A DNA stretch of 29,692 nt from Apophysomyces variabilis (Eukaryota; Mucoromycota; Mucoromycetes; Mucorales; Mucoraceae). Position 1 is the first letter of the stretch; each line of letters begins with the position of its first letter. Made by a program: the position numbers and the translations under genes. Shown piece by piece: positions 19,520 through 29,342 of this stretch. The stretch is from NCBI GenBank assembly GCA_002749535.1, contig MZZL01000135.1, forward strand, positions 38,262 through 67,953, in the 5' to 3' direction. Below the pieces are notes generated by a model that made no database searches, had not been told where the DNA came from, and saw only the letters and a list, made by a program, of their open reading frames with translations.

Positions 19520-20841
19520 TAATACTGTTTGTACATTTCTCTTCTTTGTGGTGAAGATCTAATCTTGATGATACCATGACGAAGACGTTGGATAATGTTA
19601 CCTACAAGATAAGTTCAGTTACTATTGGTATGTATTTTTGTAACAGTAATGCTTACCAACAGAATTGCTAATAGTATTCTCATTTCTATCAACAGTTTGA
19701 TCACCATTCAAATCATCATTGGCCTCTGCTAGCAATCCATCTTTTATAACTGATTGTGCTGCCAAATTGATAATATGTCCAATGCAAGAGATGTAATTTT
19801 CATCCGCCTTGAAGATGCCACTTCCAACTAACGTTTCCAATTCTCTTGCCATTGCGATCATGCTGGATGCATTGTCTGTTGTTATGAAAAACGGTTTTGA
19901 GGTAAGATCAAATTTAGCTAACACTATCATGATTGTCTGAGCCATGTTTGATCCAGAATGAGGGCCGTTGAGAGGTTCAAATCTGATAACGATCGATTGT
20001 TGCTTCCAGTTTGAATCAATCCAGTGTGCTGTTATCCCAAGGAATGCATCTCTAAGATCACTTGTCCAACCATCAACCGTGTATGACATGTAAGGCTGAT
20101 CCTTCAGAAGATCGGTTATTTGTTGCTGATACTGTTCATAGTATTTCTGGTGATCACGTTTGATAGTAGATGCACTAAGAAGTTTTAGGCTGGCAAGATC
20201 AGGAGCGCTATGAGCGAGATAAAGGAGTTCTTGCAACATTTGATAGGAAACAGACGTGTATGGAGAGGCGGTAGATATCATATCAGCAACAAGGATTTGC
20301 CGAAACTTTTCTTTGCTGAAAATTGATTTTTGGACCGTTCTATCAGCGTTGGTAAAGTACATATTGAGAGGTCCATTGAAAAGAGGAATAGAACCAGCAC
20401 TAGCAGCAGGAGAATCCTTGGAAATTTTATGCTTGGATAAAAGATGTCTGATTACGTTGCCAGTAGATCCATCACTGCTGGCAAACTCATAGTTACAACG
20501 ACTGCCAGAACGACTAATGTAGTTGCAAACGATCTTGTTAACACCTCCAACTTTTTGCCAGGTTGCCCAATTGTTTACAAAGATCCAGCTAATTGGAGTC
20601 CTTTGCTTCTTGTTTGATGGGGCAGGTGACGAACTGTCATCAAGGTTTGCTTCAATCAACATATATGACTCTTGTCTTGAAAGTTCAGCATCTGATCCAG
20701 CGTCCTCAATTTCTGTCACCATAGTGGACAACATATCCTGTATACAATTAGATATGGCTAAGAAGGTATATTACTTACATCAGTCAATTCAGAAGCTTGA
20801 CGTTGAGCATTGGTCGAGCTTTCAGCGAACAAATATTGCAT

Positions 20842-21923
20842 TATATCAGGTAAGAAAAAAGATAACAGAGAGATAATGCTTTTCTCATTGGTTAATGCTT
20901 TCTGATTATATAGCTTTCTACTGCAGCACTTGTACGATTTTCTTTTTTTTCCTTCTACTTCAAAACAGGAAGTTTACTACGCCATTACTATGATAGCAGC
21001 TTTACAATAGTTGTCAATTACTGCGGCAGGACATGTTCTTAGTAAGATTGGACCTTTTAGATTGATCTTCAACTTCACCAAAGTCAGCATACCTTTTGTG
21101 GTAATTTACTGCGGTTGCTGAACATCATTACATCGTGCCAACCATTGTCTCCTTACTGCGGCAGTCTTTGCAAACGTATATGCTTTGGCTTAATAGTAGA
21201 GTATTGAAGGTAAGCGTTTTATATAATGCCTGTTTTAGCTGTTCAATTGCTACAAAAATAAAATGGAGAGCTTTTTCATTTATTCTTTGTTATATATAAA
21301 CGAGTTTTGACATAGTAGTCAGTTTAAGCTTTACGCTTGTAATGTCATGCTGCTTTGTCATTACAAAAATCTGAATCAATATATGTTTAGACATTCCACT
21401 AATCTTGCAAAGGGTACTTTTTTTTCTTTTTACTGTGGCAAGCTTTTCAAACATTTTTCTTCTCCCCAACAGACTTCTTGCAAAAGACTACAATAAATCT
21501 AAACCATGAAAACAGATTGTTGCCTTTCACATTTGATTAAGAACAACATTGTCATGCTAATGACGGTCGAAATCAGATGCTTTTACTTTAACAGTATAAT
21601 GTAGCTACCATTTGAACATGCATAGTTGCAATGCTGAATGACAATTGTTCACTTATGCGTTCTTATCTTGACACCCAATAAACATGTCTTATAATACTGT
21701 TTAAAAGGAATGCATTTGAATGCTTTTACTGACTAAGACATTATTGAACACTTTTTTCTATGGTGACTCTACCTAGAAAAGCTAAACAGGTTAAACGGGT
21801 CGGGTTGAGTTACTACTTTCTTGACCCGTTTATTAACTGGGTCATAAAATAGCAACCTGTATCCAGTCTAAACAGATACAGATTGGGTCAGGTTGACGGG
21901 TCACAGATATATGGTGATCCCTA
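20842..21923 (-). other. hAT 5' region with subterminal TTACTGCGG repeats
   Basis: Non-coding upstream region of the transposase. TTACTGCGG occurs near 21018, 21107 and 21153, with a TTACTGTGG variant near 21430, all in the same orientation. Repeated short motifs of this kind near hAT ends are usually transposase binding sites (family knowledge, inference here). The last 130 bp hold GGGTCGGGTT, GACCCGTTT and GGGTCAGGTTGACGGGTC blocks. Confidence 0.6.
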
Positions 21924-21931
21924 AGTACGAC
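21924..21931 (+). repeat. 8-bp target-site duplication of hAT element, right
   Basis: AGTACGAC follows the terminal GATCCCTA and is identical to 16829-16836. Confidence 0.95.
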
Positions 21932-22258
21932 CAACAGCATCTATGAACAACTGGCAAACGCAGTCTTTCATCATTGTTTGCCATCTTTTCTTGTTGATAA
22001 TCATCTCTATCTCGTTAGATTTCCGCCATCAGCCGTCATATCTTGCAATCATTTCAGCATTGTTCATTACGTTCAACTACGATCTTATTATAATCTCTTT
22101 GAATTGCGTGATTATCAATTACTTCATCATCAATCAGAGTTTGTATTGGCCACAACGTTTCGCAGATGATGGGAAGGCTATATATATATATAGCGAACAG
22201 TTAACTGATTGTACTATATCTATTTATCATATCTCTTTTTTTTAATTTTACAACCGAC
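21932..22258 (+). promoter_or_regulatory. CACTA-2 divergent promoter, ORF A half
   Basis: A TATATATATATAG box at 22179-22192 lies about 67-80 bp before the ORF A ATG at 22259. Before the hAT insertion this segment continued directly into 16828 and lower coordinates. Confidence 0.6.
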
Positions 22259-22984
22259 ATGTCTACTACCACTTCAAACAACAAACGCTCAAGGGAAGAT
22301 GTGGAATCCTGCATTGTAACCATGCTGATGAAGAAGTTGCAAGAGGAACTCCCTGACATGATAGAGGCTGCTGTGAAAAGGGCATTCCAAAGATAAGAAG
22401 AAAATAGTGCAATTATGGCGAACAGTCAGCAATCACTAGGTGTACCTGACATTAGCCTGGACAGCTGGTCAATCCCACCTATTATCTGTGATATCCTTCC
22501 TTCAAGGTGCATAAAGAATAATCACTGCTACATTCCTAAGGAAATAGACGATACGGTAAAAGCATGGCTAGAAGGAAAGGACTGCAAGAAACAAGAGACG
22601 AAGGTTTTAGTTGTGAAGAGTCTGAGGTTCCTTATTTTTGCATAGAACCCCATGCAACTGGCGCACATTCTGCAAGCAATCTATGTACTGCTTGGAAAGA
22701 AGGCAACCGTCATCGTGGAGCAATTGGAGACGGCGTGCGGCTTCTCTGCCCGTGATAAGCCCTAGAGTTCGGTGCCTGCTGCCAAGCGTGAGCAGGCTTT
22801 CATGACAATGGAGCAAGTTGGGCTTCAAATGGGTGTGCCTTTGGACCTCTGTGAGAGTAATTGGGAAGCTACTTTTCTCATCACTCACAGATGGGAAAAT
22901 GCTTACAATGCTGCAAAGAAGACAGTTGATTTGAATTGTATGATTCATTTATTAAAGTTATTGTTAGGAAAAAGACTAGAGTGA
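22259..22984 (+). pseudogene. ORF A homologue of CACTA-2 (three in-frame stops)
   Basis: A single uninterrupted frame of 241 codons from ATG 22259 to TGA 22982-22984 has internal stops TAA 22394, TAG 22643 and TAG 22763. It matches ORF A of CACTA-1 along its length: MSTTTSNN start, LPDMIEAAVKRAF against LPGLVEASVRKVM, SLRFLI, TACGFSA against VACGFSA, QMGVPLDLCESNW against EMGVPLDLCENYW, and WENAYN against WQNAYN. The TAG at 22763 stands opposite a Trp in CACTA-1. The 3' intron of CACTA-1 ORF A is not needed here, since the frame runs on for about 20 codons past NAYN. Conservation between two diverged CACTA families shows that ORF A is a real gene. Confidence 0.8.
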
Positions 22985-23881
22985 ATGTAATAGCAGCTGA
23001 TATTCTACAGCAGACTTTTCTGTCTTTGCCGCTATAGTGCTGTGCAGAGGGAGGGGGAAGACAGGGCAGGCGTCACATAGATTAGATAGAAACAAACAGC
23101 CAATAAATGCCTTTTATTTTCCAATGACACAAATTTGCTCCAGTCTTTTTTTAGTTGCATACTCTTTTCTTTCACTTTGCTCACTTTTTCTGTTGCTTTA
23201 CTTTTCTCTTGCCGTTGAAACTCCATTTCTCTTATAGTAAAATGCCTGTAAGTATTCAGTTCTTTTATTCTGTCCACTAACATTCTATTATATAAAGGAC
23301 AGCTACTGTAATGCCATGTCACCTAAAGGTTCCAGCCTGTCATTCCATTCTGCCTTTCCTTAAGGTCATATGTAAGACACTGTCTTTCTGTACTATTCTT
23401 TCTCACTTGTATTATTACTTTAGCATTCACTTTCTTAGGGTTTAAATCGTTGGCTCTACTTTTAACATGATTGCGTCATGTTTTTTACAAAGTAATCCGT
23501 TCAGGTAAATTAACTTTTCCTATTGGTCATCTCGTACTTACAGGTAAATTTAGCTTTTCAGTTACATTTTCTTGCTGTCTATTCTACTGTAAGTCTTCTC
23601 TTATTCTTAACAGATAGTTGCTTACCTATTTTTGCGCTCCTTTTTATTTTAGTCTTCAACCTCATTGTTGTCTTTTTTACACTGGTAATAACCATGTCCA
23701 TATATTGGTATCACTTCTCACACACTTATTAGGCTGTCCTGTTCCCTGACTTCAGACTTATCGTTGTTTTTACATGCTCATCAATCGGTTAACGTTCATA
23801 TTTGTTTCACAGTTTAAGCATGTGGAAGCAACTGCGCGATCATATATATTTATTAGTTGTTAAACCATTCTTTTAGTGTTA
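22985..23881 (+). other. region downstream of ORF A in CACTA-2
   Basis: Pyrimidine-rich and without a recognisable ORF. Several donor/acceptor-like pairs occur, for example ATGCCT|GTAAGT at 23248 with ATATAAAG near 23297. It occupies the same place as 3102-3903 in CACTA-1, so it may be a spliced 3' UTR or a small unrecognised gene. Confidence 0.35.
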
Positions 23882-23960
23882 GGTAAGTATGGTAATGTAG
23901 GGATATACTAGGTATATGTTTATTGTTAGTACAATTACTGGGGTTGGTTTATCTAATAAA
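23882..23960 (+). promoter_or_regulatory. outward mini-intron and poly(A) signal, CACTA-2
   Basis: GGTAAG at 23882-23887, an acceptor-like TATTGTTAG about 47 nt on, then GGGGTTGGTTTATCTAATAAAA with AATAAA at 23955-23960. The order and spacing are those of 3101-3030 and 11903-11824. Confidence 0.55.
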
Positions 23961-23975
23961 AGCTATTATTTGCAA

Positions 23976-24239
23976 TCACTACTTTTCACTGTTTTTCCCT
24001 ACTTTAAGTGATCACTACTTTCAGTGATTTTCCCTACTTTCAGTGATCCCTACTTTTAATAGATTTTCCCTACCTGTACAAAAATAGGGATCACTGTTTT
24101 CAGTGTTTTTTCCCTACTTTCAGTGATCACTACTTTTAGTAATCACTATTTTCAGTGGATTTTCTCTATCTGTACAAAAATAGAGATCACTACTTTCAGT
24201 GAATTTTCCCTACTTTCAGTGAACCCAGTTACTATAGTG
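23976..24239 (+). repeat. CACTA-2 terminus and ORF A-side array
   Basis: Units CTACTTTCAGTGATCACTACTTT and TTTTCCCTAC alternate with two TGTACAAAAATAGGGATCACT blocks (one with AGAG for GGG). The region ends in ACCCAGTTACTATAGTG. It matches the orphan end at 11528 in reverse. Confidence 0.85.
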
Positions 24240-26650
24240 AGTTGGTTAGCAGCGGCCATCATCTTGTCAGAGCAGTGGGCAACCAAGGAGGAAGAGCACA
24301 GGCCAGAGAACCAGAATGGGACACCTAAGTACACAAACTCATCCACCACTAGGATGGGTTTAGAATATAAATGGAAAGGGAAAGAGTTGCAGGAGTGAGG
24401 TGGGAGGATGATTGTACATTTGGAAGGGCTCCAACGATATCCAAGCTGACGTGAGTGACGTTCAGCAAGAGTAAGCATATGTCATACCTCAGATGGAGAT
24501 CCAAAAATGGCAACATCATCAGCAAAAAGCAAGAAATTTAAAGGAATGGGCTGGAGAGAAGAAGAAAGATTGACAGAAGGAGTGGATGGGGAAGCAGTAG
24601 TGTGAAGGGATATGGGAAGTGAGTTGATATAGATGGAATATAGGTAAGGACTAAGAACAGAACCTTGCAATACTCCAGTAGTAGGGGAAAAGGAAGTGGA
24701 GGTAAAGTTGAAGAGCAAGACAGAAATGGTAACATCGTCAAACAGATGTACTAAAAGGGAAACTAAGGGAGGAGGAGCACCAGATAAGGACAAGGCATGC
24801 CAAATGATCCATCTGTCAACCGTATCATATGCAGCCTTAATGTCAAGAAAGGCAACTATGGGAAAATGGTGGCAGCGATGTAAATGTTCATGCATCAATT
24901 CATACAAGCAGAGAGCTTGATCCAGGGCACTTCGCTGTTTATGAAATCCACCTTGTACAATATCAATTGTAGGGGATGTAGCGTCTAGGTGTAGGGCCAA
25001 ACACATTTCAAATAACTTATAGAAGACTGAAGTGAGTGAAATAGGGCAGAAGTTTCCAGGGTCAGATGGATCACCTTTCTTAAAGATAGGAAAGACGTCA
25101 GCATGTCACCAGGCAGGTGGAACATGTGACCATCGTCAGCATAGACGGAAAAGAGCTGAAAGGAGTGGAGAAAGGACTTGACATAAAGGCTTGAGCATTT
25201 CAGCCTTAATATGGTCAGAGCCAGGAGCCTTGCAGTTAGGCAGACGTTGGATGGCAGCGAATACTTCTTCAGAAGAAAGTATATGCTCATCTGGCATGGG
25301 GAAAGGAAGAGAAGAGGAGGAGAAGGAGGAAGGGTGAAAGGAAGGGAGAAGATCACCACTGTAAACCTTTGACAGATGTTGTGCCATTGATTCTGCAGCT
25401 GCTAAGGGACTATCTGGATGGCTATATGTGTGATTGGTTTGACGGCAGCGTTGAATTGATTTAACTTTAGCCATGGCCTTAGAAAAATCTGTTTTAAGGG
25501 ACTGACAAAAGCTGATCTAAGATGCGTGTTTGGCACATTTCACCTCAGAATGAAAGGCAGTTTGCGCGTCTTGATACAAATTCCAACAAGCAATTTTAAA
25601 CGTGCCTTTGGCACGTCACCATCGTTTGTAGTATTTTTCTCTAAGGTCAGCAGCACGTTGAAGGGTGTCATTCCAAAAGGTTTTGGATCCAGGTGGGGAG
25701 GGGTGACAGATTCTAATGGATGTGGTGAGAGAGTCATAGATTGCTTGCGTCAAGCAATTGTTGAAGTTGTCAATGGGCAGAAGGGAATTAGAGAGAAAGA
25801 AAGAATCAATATCAGTGAAGAGGGATGATGTAAGAGAGAGAAAGGAATGGATATACTTATCTGTATGTTTAGCGTTTGCAAGACAGGATAATTTCCAAAG
25901 ACGACAGCAAGGTGGAGGGAGAGGAGAAGAGGAAGAGAGACAGTTAGAGGGAGGGTTAATAGAAAATGAAAAGGTAACAAGTTTGTGGTCTGAGCCCAAA
26001 GAGAGTTCAGAGGCCACTGTAAGAGAGGGAGAAAGAAGGAGTGGAAGGGAATTTGTAATGAAATAATCAATAATACTGGTGTGTTCTTGACCATGGCAAA
26101 ATGAAAGATAGGTAGGGATTCCGGGTGCCAGAGTGCTGTTGAAAAGGTGAAGTTGACAGTCTTCAAGCCATTGTTTAAAGAGAGAGCCGCGAGAATTAAA
26201 GATTTTGTCCCCAGTAATATGGCCAAGGCGAGCATTAAAGTCACCACAGAGTATTGTCAGTACATCTAAAGGAATGGAGTTAAGGGCATCAAAGACATCA
26301 GAATCAGGAAGGGAGGGCGGGAGATAAAGACAAATTAAATAAAAAGCGCTCACTTTAAGAGCTAATACATAAGAAGAAGAAATAGGAATACAGGAGACTG
26401 GAAAAGGACAGAAGGGGGAAATTAAAACAGATACACCCATAGATCTGCGGTAACTATTAGCTACTGGGGATCCATATAGGTGATATTGAGACCAAGATAT
26501 ATATAAATGGGAAGGAGGAAGAAGCCAGGTTTCAGTAATAAAAAGAATGTAGTGAGAGGGGCAAAATCGTAAAAGATCATTGATCATTGTAGCCTGTAGG
26601 CTGTTGGCGTTCCATAAGTCTATAGTAAGACCAATAGGTGTTGTACTCAT
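24240..26650 (-). pseudogene. LINE ORF2: endonuclease and reverse transcriptase, truncated, five stops
   Basis: One reading frame runs from ATG 26648-26650 to the cut at 24240, about 803 codons without frameshift. Endonuclease: LWNANS 12-17, ITETWL 38-43, GDFNAR 136-141, SIIDYFI 192-198, GSDHKLV 219-225. RT: fingers motif KAPGSDHI (near 25220), IFKKGDP (near 25070), AFLDIKAAYDTVDRW (near 24840), GVLQGSVLSPYLYSIYIN (near 24640), and the catalytic FADD box LLFADDVAIFG (near 24510, FADD in place of the usual YADD). Stops: TGA at 25616, 25136, 25106 and 24482; TAG at 25517 (lowest plus coordinate of each codon). The C-terminal part after the thumb region is missing. These motifs are the established marks of LINE ORF2 proteins. 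Confidence 0.92.
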
Positions 26651-27298
26651 TGTTGTTGAGATTGGGTTCCATAGGCAAGAGAATTAGGAAAGTCACTATC
26701 AGTCATCATATCCCTATTGGAAGGTGAGAATAGGGTACCCACAGAAGAATGGAAGATATGGTCAGTATCACTTTGATCGATCCAGCCTTGTTCAATAAAG
26801 TGGCAAGCCACCACAGGAGCAATTGTTAGTCAGATATACTGTAAAGAGTGAAGACAACATTGGCGGTGGATAACAGCAGCTTGATCTGCATGTTCAGCTT
26901 CAGAAAGTGATTGCAGTGTAGGGTTAGCCAGAATTGAGGGATCAAGAGGATCAAAATCTTTAAGAGCAGTTACTTTGACTACCTCAAGAAGTTGAGTAAC
27001 CTCAGGAATATATTGGATATAGAATAAAAGACCAACAACTGAGTGAGCAGGGAAAACAATGTCAAGGAGCTGAGAGGTATCAATTTTCAATTTTCATAAT
27101 TGCTTATGGATTTCTGGATAGTCTATTTTGCAAGATCGGTGGAGATAAAGGTATTGAAACCCTTATGGGCCAGTTACTAGTATAAAAGCACAAGCAGCAG
27201 CAGCACGACTATGAGTAGAAATACTTTTACAAGTTGAGGAGGTTGGCATAGAAGCAGAGGCAGCATGGGTAGCAGTTTGCGCCTAAGAAGAATTGGCA
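26647..27298 (-). pseudogene. LINE ORF1 (gag-like), 5'-truncated, four stops
   Basis: The frame ends in TGA 26647-26649, whose TGA overlaps the ORF2 ATG as ATGA, an arrangement that suggests termination-reinitiation. Upstream the same frame reads GFQYLYL, then LKIDTSQLLDIVFPAHSVVG, DPLDPSILANPTL and VACHFIEQGWID. GFQYLYL...LLDI.FP....VVGLL resembles the ORF1 of zygomycete LINEs as I remember it. Internal stops: TGA 26830, TGA 27094, TAA 27163, TAG 27283. There is no frameshift. A Thr/Ser/Ala-rich stretch near 27180-27280 precedes the conserved part. The N-terminus lies beyond the CACTA-3 insertion. Confidence 0.65.
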
Positions 27299-27623
27299 CA
27301 CTATGACCACAGGGTCAACTAAAAGTAGTAACATTTACTACTTTTAGTAAATACTAAAGATGCCCTGTTAGTTATAAAGTAGTAAAAAAGTAGTAACTAC
27401 TAAAATTCAACTACAATGATAAAGTAGTAAAAAAGTAGTAACTACTACAATTTCAGACAGCGATCAAGTAGTTAAAAAGTAGTAACCACTAAATTTTGAG
27501 ACAGCGATCAAGTAGTTAAAAAGTAGTAACTACTAAATTTTCAGACAGCGATCAAGTAGTTAAAAAGTAGTGATTACTATAATTCATAGTAGTAGTAAAG
27601 TAGTAATAAAGTAGTGATGGTAA
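27299..27623 (+). repeat. CACTA-3 terminus and ORF A-side subterminal array
   Basis: Same as 2698-3022, with the AGTAGTAACTACT palindromic units and CAGACAGCGATCAAGTAG spacers. The only changes I see are CATAGGG to CACAGGG at the terminus and one T/C in a spacer. Confidence 0.9.
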
Positions 27624-28504
27624 AGTACGTTTTATTGGATAAAAGAACCCATGTAATTACACTAAAAAAACTAGTCCTATATTTTTGTTTACATTTACTT
27701 ACCATGACCAGAAAAGAAAAATATGTGCAAACGCATTTTAACAAGGATAATAACCTTACAATGAGAACAACGATTAATAAATAGAGTTAACGTTGTCAGC
27801 CAAAAAGATTTTCAAAGTAAGCCTCATAGATAGCTGCAACACAAGGATCTTATGAAATACAAAAAGATGAGTAACTATAAACCATATGAAAAGGATCCTT
27901 TACCTTATAGCCGTAATGAAAGTGAGAACAGATTCCAAGTCATCTGTACAATAGCGATAAAGCAGTGACAATGCCGTTTACTGTGCAAAGCTTTATACTA
28001 GTATACTAAAAAAAGAGAGTGTTAAACTTTCAATTATAAGCACAGCAATAAGAAGTAAGCAACTCAATTACCTTGGTGAAACTGATTTTGAGTGCTGAAG
28101 CTGTACAGTGTTTTGTTTGGAATGAGGCGCAAAAGTAATAGTGATAGTTGAGTGTACTATAGGAGGTGTAAGAAGACGTTGTAAGAAATAAACAAATTAC
28201 CTATTGACTGACAAAAAGCACTACATAGAATGCCCATTAGCGCCAACACTAATTGCCTGTAGTATAGAGAGGTTAGCATGTACTTCGTTAGACAATAGTA
28301 CCTATACAAACAATGTTAGAGTAGAATGAAGGAAAGTAATGACTTGCACCCCAAAAAAAAACTTTAACCGGTATTAGGAGAGACGAAAAGAAGAACAAAA
28401 GAAGAAAAAAAAACGATGGTGGGAACTTTTTACTTGGTTTTTTGAGTCGATCTTGACACAGATTTTTATTGGTTAAATAGTTCTTATATCTGACGCAACC
28501 TATT
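27624..28504 (-). other. region downstream of ORF A in CACTA-3
   Basis: Copy of 3023-3903, keeping all the intron-like GT-AG blocks, the terminal mini-intron (27662-27702) and AATAAA (27631-27636). The donor at 28071 is preceded by CACCAAG in place of CACCGAG. Confidence 0.4.
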
Positions 28505-29342
28505 TTAAACTGTGGCCGCCTGTAACCTTATAGTTCTGAAATATAAGCAAGTGACTCTTTTACTGTTGGTCATTGCTTTGAGCAGAAAGTCTAACATATG
28601 TTTATCAATAAGCATGCAATCAAGACATCACATTTACTTACCTGTTACGTTGATTATAAGCATTCTGCCATTTGCGCTTAATCAGACAATCTGCCCCCCA
28701 GTAGTTCTCGCAAAGGTCCAAAGGGACACCCATCTCTAGCGCCATTGCCTCCATAGTAATATAAGCGGCTTTGCGCTTTTCACCTGGCACCTTGCTCCAG
28801 CTGTGTGTGGTCGCTGAGAAACCACACGCCACTTCTAGTTGCTGTAACACCGTTTGCGCCTTCTGTCCCAGATGCAGGTACTGGGATTGCAAGAATGACA
28901 CTGGCGACCGAGGGTGCTCATTGCAGATAAGAAACCATAAGCTTCGAAGGATGGAGCTTTTTCCCTGCTGTCTTTTGTGATCCCTCGCTTCTAACCAGTG
29001 CAGAGTGGACGTATCCAAGTCAACAGGCAAGTGAGACTGTAACAGAATAGGTTGATTCCAAATATCTTTGGGAACCCAGCGGGAAGGGGGAGTTTCACCA
29101 CGAACAATTGCCATAGGAGCATTGTTTGGAACACTTATATCACCCAAGATGCTGAACTGTTGGCTGCCAAACTGCTGGCTACCGAACATAGACAAAGACT
29201 CCACCTGCTGTTCCAACATAACCTTGCGCACTGATGCCTCAACCAAACCAGGAAGCTTCTCATCTATGACCTCGCTCAAGATTCTACGCAATTCTGCGTT
29301 TGCATTTTCTCGCCTTTGGTTGTTGTTGGTAGTTGATGACAT
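28505..29342 (-). CDS. ORF A, CACTA accessory protein (243 aa), copy in CACTA-3
   Basis: Model: complement(join(28505..28535, 28642..29342)), with ATG at 29340-29342 and the same 106-nt intron as in CACTA-1. The protein differs from the CACTA-1 copy by one residue, Arg to Trp in SLRFLI (CGG to TGG, a CpG transition). It is intact and keeps FGSQQ repeats, VACGFSA, MGVPLDLCE and WQNAYN. Function is unknown; see the CACTA-1 copy. Whether the partner transposase of this element is intact cannot be seen. Confidence 0.75.

Larger units (their letters stand above)
17309..20841 (-). pseudogene. hAT transposase with BED finger (one internal TAG; duplicated in assembly)
   Basis: Collapsed model, minus strand: exon 1 20841-20779, exon 2 20737-19657, exon 3 19601-19201, exon 4 17878-17309 (its first part is also at 19140-18827). 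Introns are 41, 55 and 60 nt; total 704 codons before TAA. The ATG is 20839-20841; the first intron joins MQYLFAESS.. in frame to DMLSTM. Domains: BED-like finger (C92, C102, H119, H124), YTVDGW with D243, ITTDNASS with D309, CIGHIINL near 340, KTRWNSTF after exon 3 begins, and C-terminal LEYWKSH with PATSAPSERCFSRAK. The two Asp motifs match the hAT catalytic core (family knowledge). A TAG at 17687-17689 (codon 579) would remove the dimerisation domain; the context VVQAV-stop-EEAFRP suggests a former Gln. Confidence 0.88.
16837..21923 (-). mobile_element. hAT DNA transposon inserted in CACTA-2
   Basis: Termini TAGGGATC...GATCCCTA are flanked by a perfect 8-bp duplication AGTACGAC. Inside the termini lie GGGTCGGGTT / AACCCGACCC-rich subterminal segments. 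The transposase gene (17309-20841, minus) has a BED-type finger, RNase H-like motifs and a hAT dimerisation domain. The assembled length of 5,087 bp includes 569 Ns and a 693-bp segment present twice. Collapsing these gives 3,825 bp, an ordinary hAT size. The right end recurs at 1-679, so the family has at least two copies here. The insertion separates the two divergent CACTA-2 genes without deleting sequence. Confidence 0.95.
12387..24239 (-). mobile_element. CACTA-2: divergent CACTA element split by a hAT insertion
   Basis: The left end CACTACAGTAACAGGATTCA and the right end (inward) CACTATAGTAACTGGGTTCA are good inverted repeats. The layout mirrors CACTA-1: transposase-side array, transposase (minus), divergent promoter, ORF A (plus), ORF A-side array. 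Without the hAT element and its 8-bp duplication the length is 6,758 bp, close to the 6,933 bp of CACTA-1. Both genes are broken by stops. The flanking trinucleotides (AAT left, AGT right) do not match. The LINE cut at the right end does not resume at the left end, so one flank has been rearranged since insertion or misjoined. Confidence 0.82.
24240..27298 (-). mobile_element. LINE (non-LTR retrotransposon) fragment
   Basis: Minus strand: the 3' part of ORF1 (27298-26647), then ORF2 with an APE-type endonuclease and reverse transcriptase (26650-24240). The 5' side is cut by the start of CACTA-3 at 27299. The 3' side stops inside ORF2 exactly at the CACTA-2 terminus. Neither a 5' UTR nor a 3' tail is in the window. 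Two-ORF LINEs with this kind of ORF1 are common in Mucoromycota, and some are concentrated near centromeres in Mucorales (the Grem-LINE1 group); membership in that group is not tested here. Confidence 0.9.

Noticed and set aside
11528..24239. Taking 11528 as the left end of CACTA-2
   Set aside because: Its array is of the ORF A-side type, while the end next to tnp2 should be the other type, as at 12387; its flanking bases (TTA) also do not match AGT. Using 12387 gives a length close to CACTA-1.
24240..26650. The separate minus-strand ORFs at 24482-25006, 25136-25474 and 25616-26650 as three genes
   Set aside because: All lie in one frame and are divided only by point stops; together they form one LINE ORF2.
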